DNA of 23,623 nucleotides from PALSA-1006 sp037140475 (GTDB lineage Bacteria > Pseudomonadota > Gammaproteobacteria > Burkholderiales > Gallionellaceae): the NCBI GenBank assembly GCA_037140475.1, contig JBAXEJ010000034.1, positions 1 through 23,623 on the forward strand. The letters run 5' to 3'. This document shows, one piece after another, positions 6,603 through 14,438 of this stretch (position 1 is the stretch's first letter; each line of letters opens with the position of its first letter). The notes below the pieces were generated by a model. That model saw only the letters and a program-made list of their open reading frames with translations, searched no databases and was not told the DNA's origin. The translations under genes and the position numbers were made by a program.

Positions 6603-7169
6603 ATGAGTAAAGCATTCACCCGCGAAAACGATAACGCAGATGACGACGATGATGAGTCATCCGCGCTGCCTGCGATTCCCGCAGGCACTAAAAACTACAT
6701 GACACCAGCGGGCTATCGTCGCCTAAAAGATGAGTACATGCACCTGCTGGATGTGGAGCGCCCGACCACCGTGCAGGTGGTTTCTTGGGCGGCAGGAAAT
6801 GGCGACCGCTCGGAGAACGGTGATTACATTTACGGCAAGCGTCGGCTGCGCGAGATTGATCGCCGTTTGCGCTTTCTCGCTAAGCGCATGGAAAACTCTG
6901 AAATTATTGACCCCGCGCAACGCCAAGGTTGCGAGCAAGTTTTTTTTGGCGCAACGGTAACGGTGTGCCATGAAGATGGTGAGGAGCGCAGTTACAGCAT
7001 TGTCGGCGTTGATGAGGCGAATGCCAGTAAGGGGCATATCAGTTGGGTGTCGCCATTGGCACGAGCGCTACTCAAAGCGCGCGCCGATGATGCGGTGAAG
7101 TTGCAGTTACCACATGGTATTGAAGAGATTGTGGTGGTGGAAGTGGTGTATCAAGAGATTGAATTTTAA
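6603..7169 (+). CDS. greB: Transcription elongation factor GreB
   Basis: GreB rescues backtracked RNA polymerase by stimulating cleavage of the transcript 3' end through the secondary channel. The 188 residues comprise an acidic N-terminal extension (about residues 8-20, a run of Asp/Glu), a coiled-coil domain and a C-terminal FKBP-like domain. The coiled-coil tip NGDRSENGDYIYGKRRLREIDRR carries the two acidic residues (Asp68, Glu71) that act at the polymerase active site. The family is usually about 160 residues; the excess is the N-terminal extension. The ATG has no close ribosome site (the nearest AAGGAG is 24 bases away, inside the attC-like R' region), which suggests the cassette may have replaced its native upstream sequence. 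Confidence 0.93.
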   Translation: MSKAFTRENDNADDDDDESSALPAIPAGTKNYMTPAGYRRLKDEYMHLLDVERPTTVQVVSWAAGNGDRSENGDYIYGKRRLREIDRRLRFLAKRMENSEIIDPAQRQGCEQVFFGATVTVCHEDGEERSYSIVGVDEANASKGHISWVSPLARALLKARADDAVKLQLPHGIEEIVVVEVVYQEIEF

Positions 7170-7199
7170 GATAAGTCAATATAATCAAATAGTTGCATA

Positions 7200-8510
7200 T
7201 TATTCAGGCGGGCGGGCATCGGCTAAGTGAGCAATGCCAATCGATGTGTTGCGGTTAACGAGGCTAGGGTTGGCAAGCTGTATTTGTGATGATGTGGTGC
7301 GAAGGGTGACAGGGTAAGTAACCGCTTTATCGCTCCACCCCATCCATAAATATTCTGGCAGATAGCGCACGAAGCGGTAGTTTTCACTGGCATCTAATTC
7401 TTGATTGAGTGTCGAGGTGCTTTCTTCATAACCTTCGCTGGCGATGCGCCATCCTTCAGCGAGGCTTGCGCCGATGACGCTGAAACCGGCGATCGCTAAG
7501 TCGTCCGATTTGCTTTGTGCGCCCAAGTAAATCAAACCCGCCCCTAATGCTGTGCCACCCACGCCCACCGCAATGCCAATCGTTGTTGAGGCGGTGATTT
7601 TTGCGGTGGCGACTGCGCCGCTGACGGCGACATTGCCGCCGTAATTTGAATCTAAAATCAGTTCGTGTAATTCGCTTTCGCGTGCGACGTGGCGTACGTA
7701 CCAGCCACTGGCGTCGGGTGAAATGTTTGATGGAATAAGCGAGCCACGACTGTCTAAAATATTTAAATTATTTTTTTGACCGCGTAATTTAAAACTGACT
7801 TTGCGTTGCGAGCGAAGCGGGTTGAGGGAGTATTCGGGTGTCCATAGGACATCAGGGCCAGGACCACCAAGCACCAAAAATAAATGTGCGGGAGCTTGTT
7901 CTTGTTTGGCGAGTTCCGTTGCCCAGATGAGCTTTTTATCCATCAAAGCCGCTGCGCGTAAATCAACCCGTGCTTCTTGCCAGTCGCCACACATCGTCCA
8001 TAAATTAGCCAAAAAAAGTCGCATGGCAGGATCGTCAAAATGCCCAGCCGGACTCCACGGTAGCGATAACAGGCTGCTGGAGATTCGCGCTTCGACGCAG
8101 GCGTTTTCAAATTCTCCTTTGAGTGAATAGCCCCAGCTCAGCAACATGTGCAGCCAAATCACTTCGTGTTCTGCGGCGTAATAGTCTTCTGGGGTTTGCA
8201 AATAGAAGAACGTTTTGGCTTCACGCGAGACGTGATAACGCACACGATTTTCCAGCAGCTTTGCTTGTTGCTGCAAAGGTTTGATTACGGCGCGACCTTG
8301 AATTAAGTTCAAATAACTACTCTCCATCGCATTGATAAACGTGCCGCGTTCAGCGCGTGAAGGTAATTCAATCAGCGCTTCATTCGCATCTCCCTGCACA
8401 AAAGCTTGTTGGCTTTTTTCGTAATCGCGTTTGGTGAGCAGGCTGATTTGGCTACACCCTGAAATCAGGAGCAGGAGTGGAATAAGAAAAAAGGAGAGAA
8501 AGGAGCGCAT
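7200..8510 (-). CDS. Large outer-membrane-type lipoprotein, unknown function (COG3014-like)
   Basis: The 436-residue protein opens with a lipoprotein signal: hydrophobic residues 4-17 and lipobox ISGC with Cys19. Ser at +2 predicts sorting to the outer membrane. The N-terminal half has helical repeats resembling tetratricopeptide units (YEKSQQAFVQGDANEALIEL; the LLSWGYSLKGEFENACVEAR segment; the LWTMCGDWQEARVDLRAAAL segment), a plan shared with COG3014 lipoproteins. A glycine/alanine-rich hydrophobic segment near residues 305-335 could lie against or in a membrane. No catalytic motif is visible. It is transcribed towards greB and away from ispD, so it is a single-gene unit. The COG3014 link is tentative. 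Confidence 0.8.
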   Translation of the reverse strand: MRSFLSFFLIPLLLLISGCSQISLLTKRDYEKSQQAFVQGDANEALIELPSRAERGTFINAMESSYLNLIQGRAVIKPLQQQAKLLENRVRYHVSREAKTFFYLQTPEDYYAAEHEVIWLHMLLSWGYSLKGEFENACVEARISSSLLSLPWSPAGHFDDPAMRLFLANLWTMCGDWQEARVDLRAAALMDKKLIWATELAKQEQAPAHLFLVLGGPGPDVLWTPEYSLNPLRSQRKVSFKLRGQKNNLNILDSRGSLIPSNISPDASGWYVRHVARESELHELILDSNYGGNVAVSGAVATAKITASTTIGIAVGVGGTALGAGLIYLGAQSKSDDLAIAGFSVIGASLAEGWRIASEGYEESTSTLNQELDASENYRFVRYLPEYLWMGWSDKAVTYPVTLRTTSSQIQLANPSLVNRNTSIGIAHLADARPPE

Positions 8511-8584
8511 GGGCGATACTTTTACGTGATGGTGGTGGCTGTCGTCAAGGCGCGCAGTCGCTGAGATTCCTTTACAATTCGCCT

Positions 8585-9265
8585 ATGTCTGAATTTCACG
8601 CACTTGTTCCCGCTGCTGGTTTTGGCTCTCGTATGGGGAGCGTGTTACCCAAGCAATATCTTGAGTTGGCTGGACGGCCAATGATTTATCATGCGCTCAC
8701 CACATTGTGCGCATCACCGCACATCAGCACGGTGTTTGTGGTGCTCACTCCCGAAGATAATCTATTTAAAACTTATGATTGGTCGCACTGCGCTGGCAAA
8801 TTAGAGCCACTGTATTGCGGCGGGGCGACGCGTGCCGAAAGTGTGGCGAATGGCTTGCTGGTTTCTGAGCTAGATATCGATGACTGGGTATTGGTGCATG
8901 ACGCGGCTCGCCCTTGTCTCACGCAAGCACACCTGGAAAAATTAATTGCGGAGTTGCGTGATGATGCGGTAGGGGGCATTTTGGCCGTGCCTGCGGCAGA
9001 TACACTCAAACGAGCCGACGCTGAGCAACGCATTGTGCGCACTGAAAGCCGTGAAAGTTTATGGCAGGCGCAAACGCCGCAAATGTTTCGTGTCGGCTTA
9101 TTAGCGCAGGCCTTACATGAATGTAAAAACGTGACGGATGAAGCTTCTGCGATTGAGGCGATGGGGCTGCACCCCAAATTAGTGGCAGGCGATTCGACCA
9201 ATTTTAAAGTGACCTATCCGCAAGATATTTGTTTGGCGGAGTTGCTGTTGAGGCAAGGAAAATAA
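8585..9265 (+). CDS. ispD: 2-C-methyl-D-erythritol 4-phosphate cytidylyltransferase
   Basis: IspD joins CTP and methylerythritol phosphate, the third step of the MEP isoprenoid pathway. The 226 residues match the family. The N-terminal nucleotide-binding loop ALVPAAGFGSRMGSVLPKQYL has the conserved Arg and Lys, and VLVHDAARPC (around residues 98-107) is the second signature. TPQMFRVGLLAQAL and VTDEASAIEAMG are also typical. The ATG at 8585 is the only start that preserves the family N-terminus. It heads the ispD-to-dgc run and is divergent from the lipoprotein gene, with 74 bases between them. Confidence 0.96.
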   Translation: MSEFHALVPAAGFGSRMGSVLPKQYLELAGRPMIYHALTTLCASPHISTVFVVLTPEDNLFKTYDWSHCAGKLEPLYCGGATRAESVANGLLVSELDIDDWVLVHDAARPCLTQAHLEKLIAELRDDAVGGILAVPAADTLKRADAEQRIVRTESRESLWQAQTPQMFRVGLLAQALHECKNVTDEASAIEAMGLHPKLVAGDSTNFKVTYPQDICLAELLLRQGK

Positions 9266-9267
9266 GC

Positions 9268-9741
9268 ATGCGTATCGGACAAGGATTTGATGTTCATCAG
9301 TTAGTTGAAAATCGCAAGCTGATTATCGGCGGAGTTGATATTCCTTATGAGAAAGGGCTGCTCGGACATTCTGATGCCGACGTGTTGCTGCATGCGATTT
9401 GCGATGCGTTGCTAGGTGCTGCGGCATTAGGCGACATCGGCAAACACTTTGCGGACACCGATGCAAAATTTAAAGATATCGATAGCCGTATTTTGTTACG
9501 CGATGTGGCGAGCAAAATTAACGCGCTGGGTTATCGCGTAGCGAATGTGGATGCCACGATTATTGCGCAGGCACCGAAAATGGCACCGCACATTCCGCTG
9601 ATGGTGAGCAACATCGCAGCCGATTTGGGCATCGCTCTAAACGCCGTGAATGTCAAAGCGACGACCACCGAAAAATTAGGTTATGCCGGACGCGGTGAAG
9701 GTATTGGCGCACAGGCAATTGCTTTGTTATTAGTTGCATGA
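9268..9741 (+). CDS. ispF: 2-C-methyl-D-erythritol 2,4-cyclodiphosphate synthase
   Basis: IspF cyclises CDP-methylerythritol phosphate to the 2,4-cyclodiphosphate and releases CMP, the fifth MEP pathway step; it works as a trimer with zinc. The 157-residue form starting at ATG 9268 begins with MRIGQGFDVHQ, as in the family. The longer in-frame start at 9229 lies inside ispD and adds foreign residues. Metal ligands Asp8 and His10 are present, with the LLGHSDADVLLHAICDALLG block supplying the third His. KATTTEKLGYAGRGEGIGAQA is the C-terminal signature. It begins two bases after the ispD stop, the common ispDF arrangement. Confidence 0.96.
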   Translation: MRIGQGFDVHQLVENRKLIIGGVDIPYEKGLLGHSDADVLLHAICDALLGAAALGDIGKHFADTDAKFKDIDSRILLRDVASKINALGYRVANVDATIIAQAPKMAPHIPLMVSNIAADLGIALNAVNVKATTTEKLGYAGRGEGIGAQAIALLLVA

Positions 9742-10439
9742 AAATTCTCGCGCTTGAAACTTCGACTGAATATTGCTCGGTGGCGCTGTGGCAAGACGGA
9801 GCAATAACTGAGCGCAGCGAGTTGGTGGGACAAAAACATTCTGAGTTGTTAATTGAAATGATTGATGCCGTATTACAGGATGCCGGACTTAGGATTCAGG
9901 ACGTTAATGGCATTGGTTTTGGCAAAGGTCCCGGTTCGTTTACGGGTGTACGTATTGCTTGTGGGGTAGCGCAGGGTTTAGCGTTGGGTGCAGATTTAAA
10001 GGTGGTGGGCGTGAGTACGCTGGAGGCATTAGCGCAGGCATCGGCTTACGATAAAGTGATTGCGGCCTTGGATGCGCGGATGAATGAAATCTATCTCGCG
10101 GCTTATGAAAAGTGCGAAGAGGGATGGAGAGTGATCGTTGAACCTTGCTTATGCAAAGCTGAGGCAGCTCCCTTAGTTGAGCGTGAGGGTTGGTTTGGGG
10201 TAGGCAGTGGATTTTCCCTCACCTCCAACCACTCTCCCAGCGGGAGAGGGGATTTGATGCTGCATTACGGCAATCAGTTAATTGGCGTTGATGTTAAAGC
10301 AGCGCCTAAAGCGAGTGCGATTGCACAATTAGCTGCAACTGAATTTAGTAAGGGGCGTGCAGTGGATGCAGCCCTTGCGTTGCCACTTTATCTGCGCGAC
10401 AAAGTGGCGCTTACAACCAGCGAGCGAGGTGGTAAATGA
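9738..10439 (+). CDS. tsaB: TsaB, tRNA threonylcarbamoyladenosine biosynthesis protein
   Basis: TsaB is the non-catalytic ASKHA-fold partner of TsaD in forming t6A37 on ANN-decoding tRNAs. The N-terminus MKILALETSTEYCSVAL and the block GFGKGPGSFTGVRIACGVAQGLA are diagnostic. The 233 residues match the family. It overlaps ispF by four bases and rimI by four bases. Residues of about 160-172 (SLTSNHSPSGRGD) are encoded by a palindromic repeat-like insert (see the repeat at 10216-10251) placed in the variable region where relatives have a short GSGF-x-x-Y loop. The reading frame is kept, so the protein is probably functional with an extra surface loop. Confidence 0.94.
   Translation: MKILALETSTEYCSVALWQDGAITERSELVGQKHSELLIEMIDAVLQDAGLRIQDVNGIGFGKGPGSFTGVRIACGVAQGLALGADLKVVGVSTLEALAQASAYDKVIAALDARMNEIYLAAYEKCEEGWRVIVEPCLCKAEAAPLVEREGWFGVGSGFSLTSNHSPSGRGDLMLHYGNQLIGVDVKAAPKASAIAQLAATEFSKGRAVDAALALPLYLRDKVALTTSERGGK
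10216..10251. repeat. REP-like palindromic element in frame inside tsaB
   Basis: The 36-base stretch opens with CCCTCACCTCCAACC and ends with the hairpin CTCTCCC-AGC-GGGAGAG (10232-10248) followed by GGG. This resembles the dispersed CCCTCACCC...CTCTCCC...GGGAGAGGG repeats found between genes in many proteobacteria. Its length is twelve codons, so it does not shift the frame. It encodes Ser-Pro-Ser-Gly-Arg-Gly-type residues absent from other TsaB proteins as I know them. Confidence 0.7.
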
Positions 10440-10873
10440 TTTTGCGGGATATGACCGAAAGCGATCTTGATGAAGTTGTCAGCATCGAGCAGAAGGTGCA
10501 CGTTTCACCGTGGACTCGAGGTAATTTTAGTGATGCGCTGACGAGTGGCTATGTGTGCAAAGTGGCTGAGGTGGAAGAGCAGATTATGGGCTACGCTATT
10601 TTGATGCAAGGTGTAGATGATGCCGAGTTGCTGGATATTGCGATTGCTGCACCCTATCAGCGCAGAGGCCTGGGGCGTGTCCTGCTCAAAGCGATGTTGG
10701 CACTAGCGCGTGAGTTAGGAAAAAAGCGCGTGGTGTTAGAGGTGCGTAAATCTAGCGTCGCTGCCGTTGCGCTATATCACGCCTTGCAATTCGATGAGAT
10801 GGGCGTGCGCCGTGATTATTACCCTGCGAAAAATGGCCGAGAAGATGCGATCTTGATGGAGTGGAAGTGCTGA
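10436..10873 (+). CDS. rimI: Ribosomal protein bS18 alanine N-acetyltransferase-type GNAT enzyme
   Basis: RimI acetylates the N-terminal alanine of ribosomal protein bS18 using acetyl-CoA. The 145 residues form a single GNAT domain: SIEQKVHVSPWTRGNFSDAL near the start is a RimI hallmark, QRRGLGRVLL (around residue 78) is the acetyl-CoA pyrophosphate loop, and VRKSSVAAVALYHALQFDE with RRDYYPAKNGREDAILME forms the usual end. It overlaps tsaB by four bases and the following udg gene by 13. The tsaB-rimI pairing is common. Confidence 0.93.
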   Translation: MILRDMTESDLDEVVSIEQKVHVSPWTRGNFSDALTSGYVCKVAEVEEQIMGYAILMQGVDDAELLDIAIAAPYQRRGLGRVLLKAMLALARELGKKRVVLEVRKSSVAAVALYHALQFDEMGVRRDYYPAKNGREDAILMEWKC

Positions 10874-11661
10874 ATCTGCGCGACGAAAACGTATTGCGTG
10901 AAATGAATCTTTACCCGCTATGGGTAAGGAAAAATGCGCCTAATTTAGAGTCCGGCAGCTTGGTGAGTAGCGAGCCTCAAGTTTCGCCTAGCGATGATTC
11001 TGTAGGCAGGGCTTTAACCCGACATGACACTGTCGATCTGCCTGAAGCTGTCGGGCTAAAACTCGATCTACACACTTCTTGTGCCAATGAAAGTTCGATT
11101 GATTGGCCTTCGCTCAAACAGCAAGTAGCAAGCTGCACTGCGTGCAAACTTCGCACAGGCTGTACGCAAACGGTGTTTGGCGTGGGTGATGAAAACGCAG
11201 ATTGGCTTTTTGTTGGTGAAGGCCCTGGGGCAGATGAAGATGTGCGCGGTGAGCCGTTTGTGGGTCAAGCTGGCAAATTATTGGACAACATGCTTGCGTC
11301 GATCAAATTGAAGCGTAGCAACAACGTGTATATCGCCAACGTAGTGAAATGTCATTCGCCAGAAAATCGTGTACCAGCACATGATGAAATTGCGCAGTGC
11401 CTACCTTATTTACAACAGCAAATTGCACTGATTAAGCCGAAGCTCATTGTGGCGTTAGGCAAAACGGCAGCGACTGCTTTATTGGGTAAGGAGGCGACGC
11501 TAGGAAGTTTGCGCGGGGCCTTGCACGATTATCATGGAGTGCCGCTGTTAATCACTTATCATCCCGCTTATTTGCTGCGCACGCCGGCTGAAAAAGCCCA
11601 CGCATGGGATGACTTGTGCATGGCAGTAGAAACGATGAAGCAATTGCAGGGAACAAAATGA
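10861..11661 (+). CDS. Uracil-DNA glycosylase, family 4/5 type with iron-sulfur cluster
   Basis: This enzyme removes uracil from DNA to start base-excision repair. The 266 residues start at GTG 10861 inside the end of rimI. The N-terminal motif RDENVLREMNLYPLWVRK favours this start over the ATG at 10903. The catalytic domain begins near residue 85. Four cysteines for a 4Fe-4S cluster are seen: Cys92 and Cys95 (SCTACKL), Cys164 (VVKCHSPENR) and Cys180 (IAQCLPYL). FVGEGPGADEDVRGEPFVGQAG is the family-4 active-site block, and LLITYHPAYLLR holds the late His. The linker between the N-terminal motif and the domain contains in-frame repeat-like DNA (11001-11060). The stop overlaps the next gene by ATGA. 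Confidence 0.92.
   Translation: MEVLNLRDENVLREMNLYPLWVRKNAPNLESGSLVSSEPQVSPSDDSVGRALTRHDTVDLPEAVGLKLDLHTSCANESSIDWPSLKQQVASCTACKLRTGCTQTVFGVGDENADWLFVGEGPGADEDVRGEPFVGQAGKLLDNMLASIKLKRSNNVYIANVVKCHSPENRVPAHDEIAQCLPYLQQQIALIKPKLIVALGKTAATALLGKEATLGSLRGALHDYHGVPLLITYHPAYLLRTPAEKAHAWDDLCMAVETMKQLQGTK
11001..11060. repeat. REP-like inverted repeat in frame inside the uracil-DNA glycosylase gene
   Basis: TGTAGGCAGGGCTTTAACCCGACA (11001-11024) has the look of the TGTAGG-x-GGGCTTTAGCCC-GACA class of dispersed palindromes. A second partial copy, TGTCGGGCTAAA (11049-11060), is in the opposite direction and pairs with 11013-11024 at 11 of 12 positions. Both lie in the poorly conserved linker (about residues 47-67), so the protein core is untouched. 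Confidence 0.6.
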
Positions 11662-12629
11662 ATAGTAAATCTGAAGAGTTAAAAGTGCTGGTGGTTGAAG
11701 ACAGCAGAGTGACCTTAAAAGTATTGTCTACTTATTTGGAGCGAATGGGCATTACACCACTGAAATCTGAAACCGGTGCGATGGCGATTGATATTTACCA
11801 CCGCGAACGCCCTGACATCATTTTGCTTGACGCCCAACTCCCCGATATTGACGGCTTTGATGTTGCACTGAAGATTCGTGCTTTAGAAAAACCGGAAGAT
11901 TGGACCGCGATTATTTTCTTGACCAGCATGTCCAAGGATGAAGATTTGGCACGCGGCATTGAGGTCGGCGGTGATGATTATTTGATGAAGCCAATCAGTG
12001 AAGTCGTGCTCAAAGCTAAAGTGCGGGCGATGCATCGTTTAGTGGAAATGCAACGCTCACTGGTAAAAGTCACCCAAAAATTAAATGAAGCAAACGCAGC
12101 CCTGTTACGTTTATCCGCGACGGACGGGCTGACCGGCATTGCTAACCGCCGCATGTATGACGAACTGTCCGAACGCGAGTGGCGTCGCTGTGAGCGGATG
12201 CAAAAACCATTCTCCTTAGTGATGATCGACGTTGATCACTTCAAATTATTTAATGACAAATATGGCCATCAAACGGGCGACGAATGTTTGAAAAAAGTAG
12301 CATCACAAGTTGGGAAGGCCGCGCCACGTGCAACTGACTTAGCCGCGCGTTACGGTGGCGAAGAGTTTATTTTGGTGTTGGGTGAAACCGATACCGATGG
12401 TGCAAAGTGGATTGCTAATCGTCTGCGCCAACAAGTATCCGATTTAAATATTCCTCATTACGCTACGGAGTCGCGTCATGTCACCATCAGCTGCGGCGTG
12501 GCTTCGGTGGTACCGACCCCGCAACTCTCTCTTGAAATGTTGCTGAAGTCGGCCGACCATGCGCTCTACAAAGCTAAGCATGGTGGTAGAGATCAAGTGG
12601 GTGTGGGCGTGTATGGCGAGATTGAGTAG
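11658..12629 (+). CDS. Response regulator with GGDEF diguanylate cyclase domain
   Basis: The 323-residue protein starts at ATG 11658, which overlaps the udg stop. Residues 8-125 are a receiver domain with acidic pocket Glu14/Asp15, phosphoacceptor Asp58 (IILLDAQLPD) and the conserved Lys in DDYLMKP. A helical linker (about 126-155) leads to a GGDEF domain beginning DGLTGIANRR. The active-site loop reads GGEEF (residues 233-237), a catalytically competent form, and Arg224-x-x-Asp227 lies five residues before it, the product-inhibition I-site. It should make cyclic di-GMP when phosphorylated. No partner kinase is in the window. A YajQ protein, reported to bind cyclic di-GMP, is encoded 5 kb downstream but not in the same unit. 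Confidence 0.94.
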   Translation: MNSKSEELKVLVVEDSRVTLKVLSTYLERMGITPLKSETGAMAIDIYHRERPDIILLDAQLPDIDGFDVALKIRALEKPEDWTAIIFLTSMSKDEDLARGIEVGGDDYLMKPISEVVLKAKVRAMHRLVEMQRSLVKVTQKLNEANAALLRLSATDGLTGIANRRMYDELSEREWRRCERMQKPFSLVMIDVDHFKLFNDKYGHQTGDECLKKVASQVGKAAPRATDLAARYGGEEFILVLGETDTDGAKWIANRLRQQVSDLNIPHYATESRHVTISCGVASVVPTPQLSLEMLLKSADHALYKAKHGGRDQVGVGVYGEIE

Positions 12630-12686
12630 AGCCAGCACTTTTTTTGGTTACAAAATTGGCAAGGCTAGGGTAATTCGCTGGGAGAG

Positions 12687-12723
12687 TTATTGGGCAATAA
12701 AATCAATAAGTTGGGTTTTTTTT
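12687..12723 (+). terminator. Weak candidate terminator after the diguanylate cyclase gene
   Basis: A short palindrome TTATT-GGGC-AATAA (about 12687-12700) is followed 15 bases later by GGG and a run of eight T (12716-12723). The stem is AT-rich and the spacing is long, so this is a poor intrinsic terminator. The rest of 12630-12823 holds no gene that I can support. Confidence 0.25.
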
Positions 12724-12823
12724 GTGTTCTTTGTAATGCTTTAAGGCTCTGTTTCTTTCGACATCCCTGTGTGAGTACTTTTTCCTGCCATCGGTCAGTC
12801 GGGATGTAAAAAGAAAAAAGCAT

Positions 12824-12852
12824 TTGCCAAACCTTGCCTCAGCAACTAGAAT
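12824..12852 (+). promoter_or_regulatory. Sigma70-type promoter for rpsT
   Basis: TTGCCA (12824-12829) and TAGAAT (12847-12852) are separated by exactly 17 bases. The TAGAATGCGCCCC start region is the pattern often seen before ribosomal protein genes. It leaves a leader of about 35 bases before the rpsT ATG, with an AAGGGG ribosome site at about 12882. Confidence 0.75.
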
Positions 12853-12893
12853 GCGCCCCTTTTTAACGCAAGCCGAATTCTCAAGGGGTCACC

Positions 12894-13157
12894 ATGGCAA
12901 ATAGCGCACAAGCTCGCAAGCGTGCAAGACAATCAGTTAAACAGAACCTGCACAACACTAGTCTGCGTTCTGAATTGCGTACTGCAATCAAGAAGGTTGC
13001 TAAGGCAATTGAAGCTGGCGATAAAGCCGCCGCTCAAGCAGTGTTTAGCGAGTCTACTAGCATTGTGGATTCCATCTCTGACAAGAAAATTATCCATAAG
13101 AACAAAGCTGCTCGTCATAAGAGCCGCTTGTCCGCCGCTATTAAGGCGATGGCCTAA
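12894..13157 (+). CDS. rpsT: 30S ribosomal protein bS20
   Basis: bS20 binds 16S rRNA early in assembly of the small subunit. The 87 residues match the family: MANSAQARKRARQSVKQN at the start, very basic helices, and the C-terminal block KNKAARHKSRLSAAIKAM. It is a single-gene unit with its own promoter and a strong terminator. Its place upstream of argD-argF is usual in betaproteobacteria. Confidence 0.98.
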   Translation: MANSAQARKRARQSVKQNLHNTSLRSELRTAIKKVAKAIEAGDKAAAQAVFSESTSIVDSISDKKIIHKNKAARHKSRLSAAIKAMA

Positions 13158-13186
13158 TTTATCGCAGACGTTAAAACTGCGAAGAC

Positions 13187-13214
13187 AAGGCCGACGAAGC
13201 AGTCGGCCTTTTTT
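13187..13214 (+). terminator. Rho-independent terminator after rpsT
   Basis: Perfect nine-base arms AAGGCCGAC (13187-13195) and GTCGGCCTT (13202-13210) enclose a six-base loop and run into six T (13209-13214). It lies 30 bases after the rpsT stop. Confidence 0.95.
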
Positions 13215-13260
13215 GTTTTTGATTTCACCATTTTGATGCAACAAGACAAGAAAGCTTGCC

Positions 13261-14436
13261 ATGTCCCATTTGATGAACACGTATGCTCGCCAACCCGTCA
13301 CCTTCACGCATGGAGAAGGCGTTTGGCTTTGGGACACTAACGGCAAGCGTTACCTCGACGCACTCTCTGGCATTGCTGTAAATACACTCGGCCATGCGCA
13401 CCCTAAATTCACTGCCGCGTTATCAACGCAAATTGGCAAGCTGATTCACACTTCGAACGTTTATCAAGTTCGCGAACAAGAGTTGATCGCTGACAAGCTG
13501 TGCGAACTCTCCAAAATGGATGAAGTATTTTTTTGCAACTCCGGTTGCGAGGCAAACGAAGCCGCAATCAAATTGGCGCGCATGTATGGCAATACGCGCG
13601 GCATCGACACTCCCACCATCATCGTGATGGAAAAAGCATTTCACGGACGAACTCTCGCCACGCTTTCTGCTACAGGTAATCGCAAGGTACAGGCGGGTTT
13701 TGAGCCGCTGGTGAAAGGTTTTGTGCGTGTACCTTACGATGATATTGAAGCCATTCATCAGATTGCTCAGCGCACGCCCAATATTGTCGCCATCTTGGTT
13801 GAGCCGATTCAGGGTGAAGGTGGTATTCGCATTCCTGATATTTCTTACCTGCAAAATCTGCGCAAAATTTGCGATGAACATCAATGGCTGTTGATGCTGG
13901 ACGAAGTACAGTCAGGTATCGGCCGCACTGGAAAATGGTTTGCGCATCAACACGCAGGAATTTTGCCGGACGTGATGACTTTGGCGAAAGGGCTCGGATC
14001 GGGCGTGCCAATTGGTGCTTGTCTAACGGCGGGTAAGGCTACAGGCACATTTAAACCTGGTAATCACGGCTCTACCTTTGGAGGTAATCCACTTGCTTCA
14101 ACTGCGGCACTCGCTACGTTGAACATCATGGAGCAAGATAAGTTGCTCGATCATGCTGCGACTTTGGGCGCATGGCTGAAGCAACAATTTGAATCAAGGT
14201 TGGCAGGCGTCAAGGGAGTTGTTACCGTTCGCGGTCAAGGGCTGATGTTGGGCGTTGAGCTCGACAAGCCTTGCGGCGTACTGGTTAGCAAGGCCTTAGA
14301 AAAAGGCCTGCTAATTAACGTGACGGCCGATAGCGTGGTGCGTTTATTGCCCTCGCTGATCATGACGCAAGCCGAAGCACAACAATTACTGGATATTTTG
14401 TGTCCGCTGATTACGGAATTTCTGGCACAGGAGTAA
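13261..14436 (+). CDS. argD: Acetylornithine aminotransferase
   Basis: ArgD is a PLP enzyme that converts N-acetylglutamate semialdehyde to N-acetylornithine in arginine synthesis; related enzymes also act in lysine synthesis. The 391 residues match the class-III aminotransferase family. Visible landmarks are FFCNSGCEANEAAIKLAR (phosphate-binding), AFHGRTLATLSATGN, LMLDEVQSGIGRTG with the pyridine-nitrogen Asp, catalytic Lys243 in TLAKGLGSGVPIGA, and HGSTFGGNPLA. A start at 13261 fits; a second Met four codons later is also possible. The argF start lies two bases after the stop, so the two genes are co-transcribed. Confidence 0.96.
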   Translation: MSHLMNTYARQPVTFTHGEGVWLWDTNGKRYLDALSGIAVNTLGHAHPKFTAALSTQIGKLIHTSNVYQVREQELIADKLCELSKMDEVFFCNSGCEANEAAIKLARMYGNTRGIDTPTIIVMEKAFHGRTLATLSATGNRKVQAGFEPLVKGFVRVPYDDIEAIHQIAQRTPNIVAILVEPIQGEGGIRIPDISYLQNLRKICDEHQWLLMLDEVQSGIGRTGKWFAHQHAGILPDVMTLAKGLGSGVPIGACLTAGKATGTFKPGNHGSTFGGNPLASTAALATLNIMEQDKLLDHAATLGAWLKQQFESRLAGVKGVVTVRGQGLMLGVELDKPCGVLVSKALEKGLLINVTADSVVRLLPSLIMTQAEAQQLLDILCPLITEFLAQE

Positions 14437-14438
14437 GC

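Noticed and set aside
8544..8584. Promoter for ispD using TACAAT at 8573-8578
   Set aside because: No acceptable -35 box lies at 16-18 bases, and the start codon would be almost at the transcription start.
12761..12807. Inverted arms ACATCCC/GGGATGT upstream of the rpsT promoter as a regulatory hairpin or terminator
   Set aside because: The arms are only seven bases with a 33-base loop, and an A-rich, not T-rich, stretch follows. It could be a chance match.
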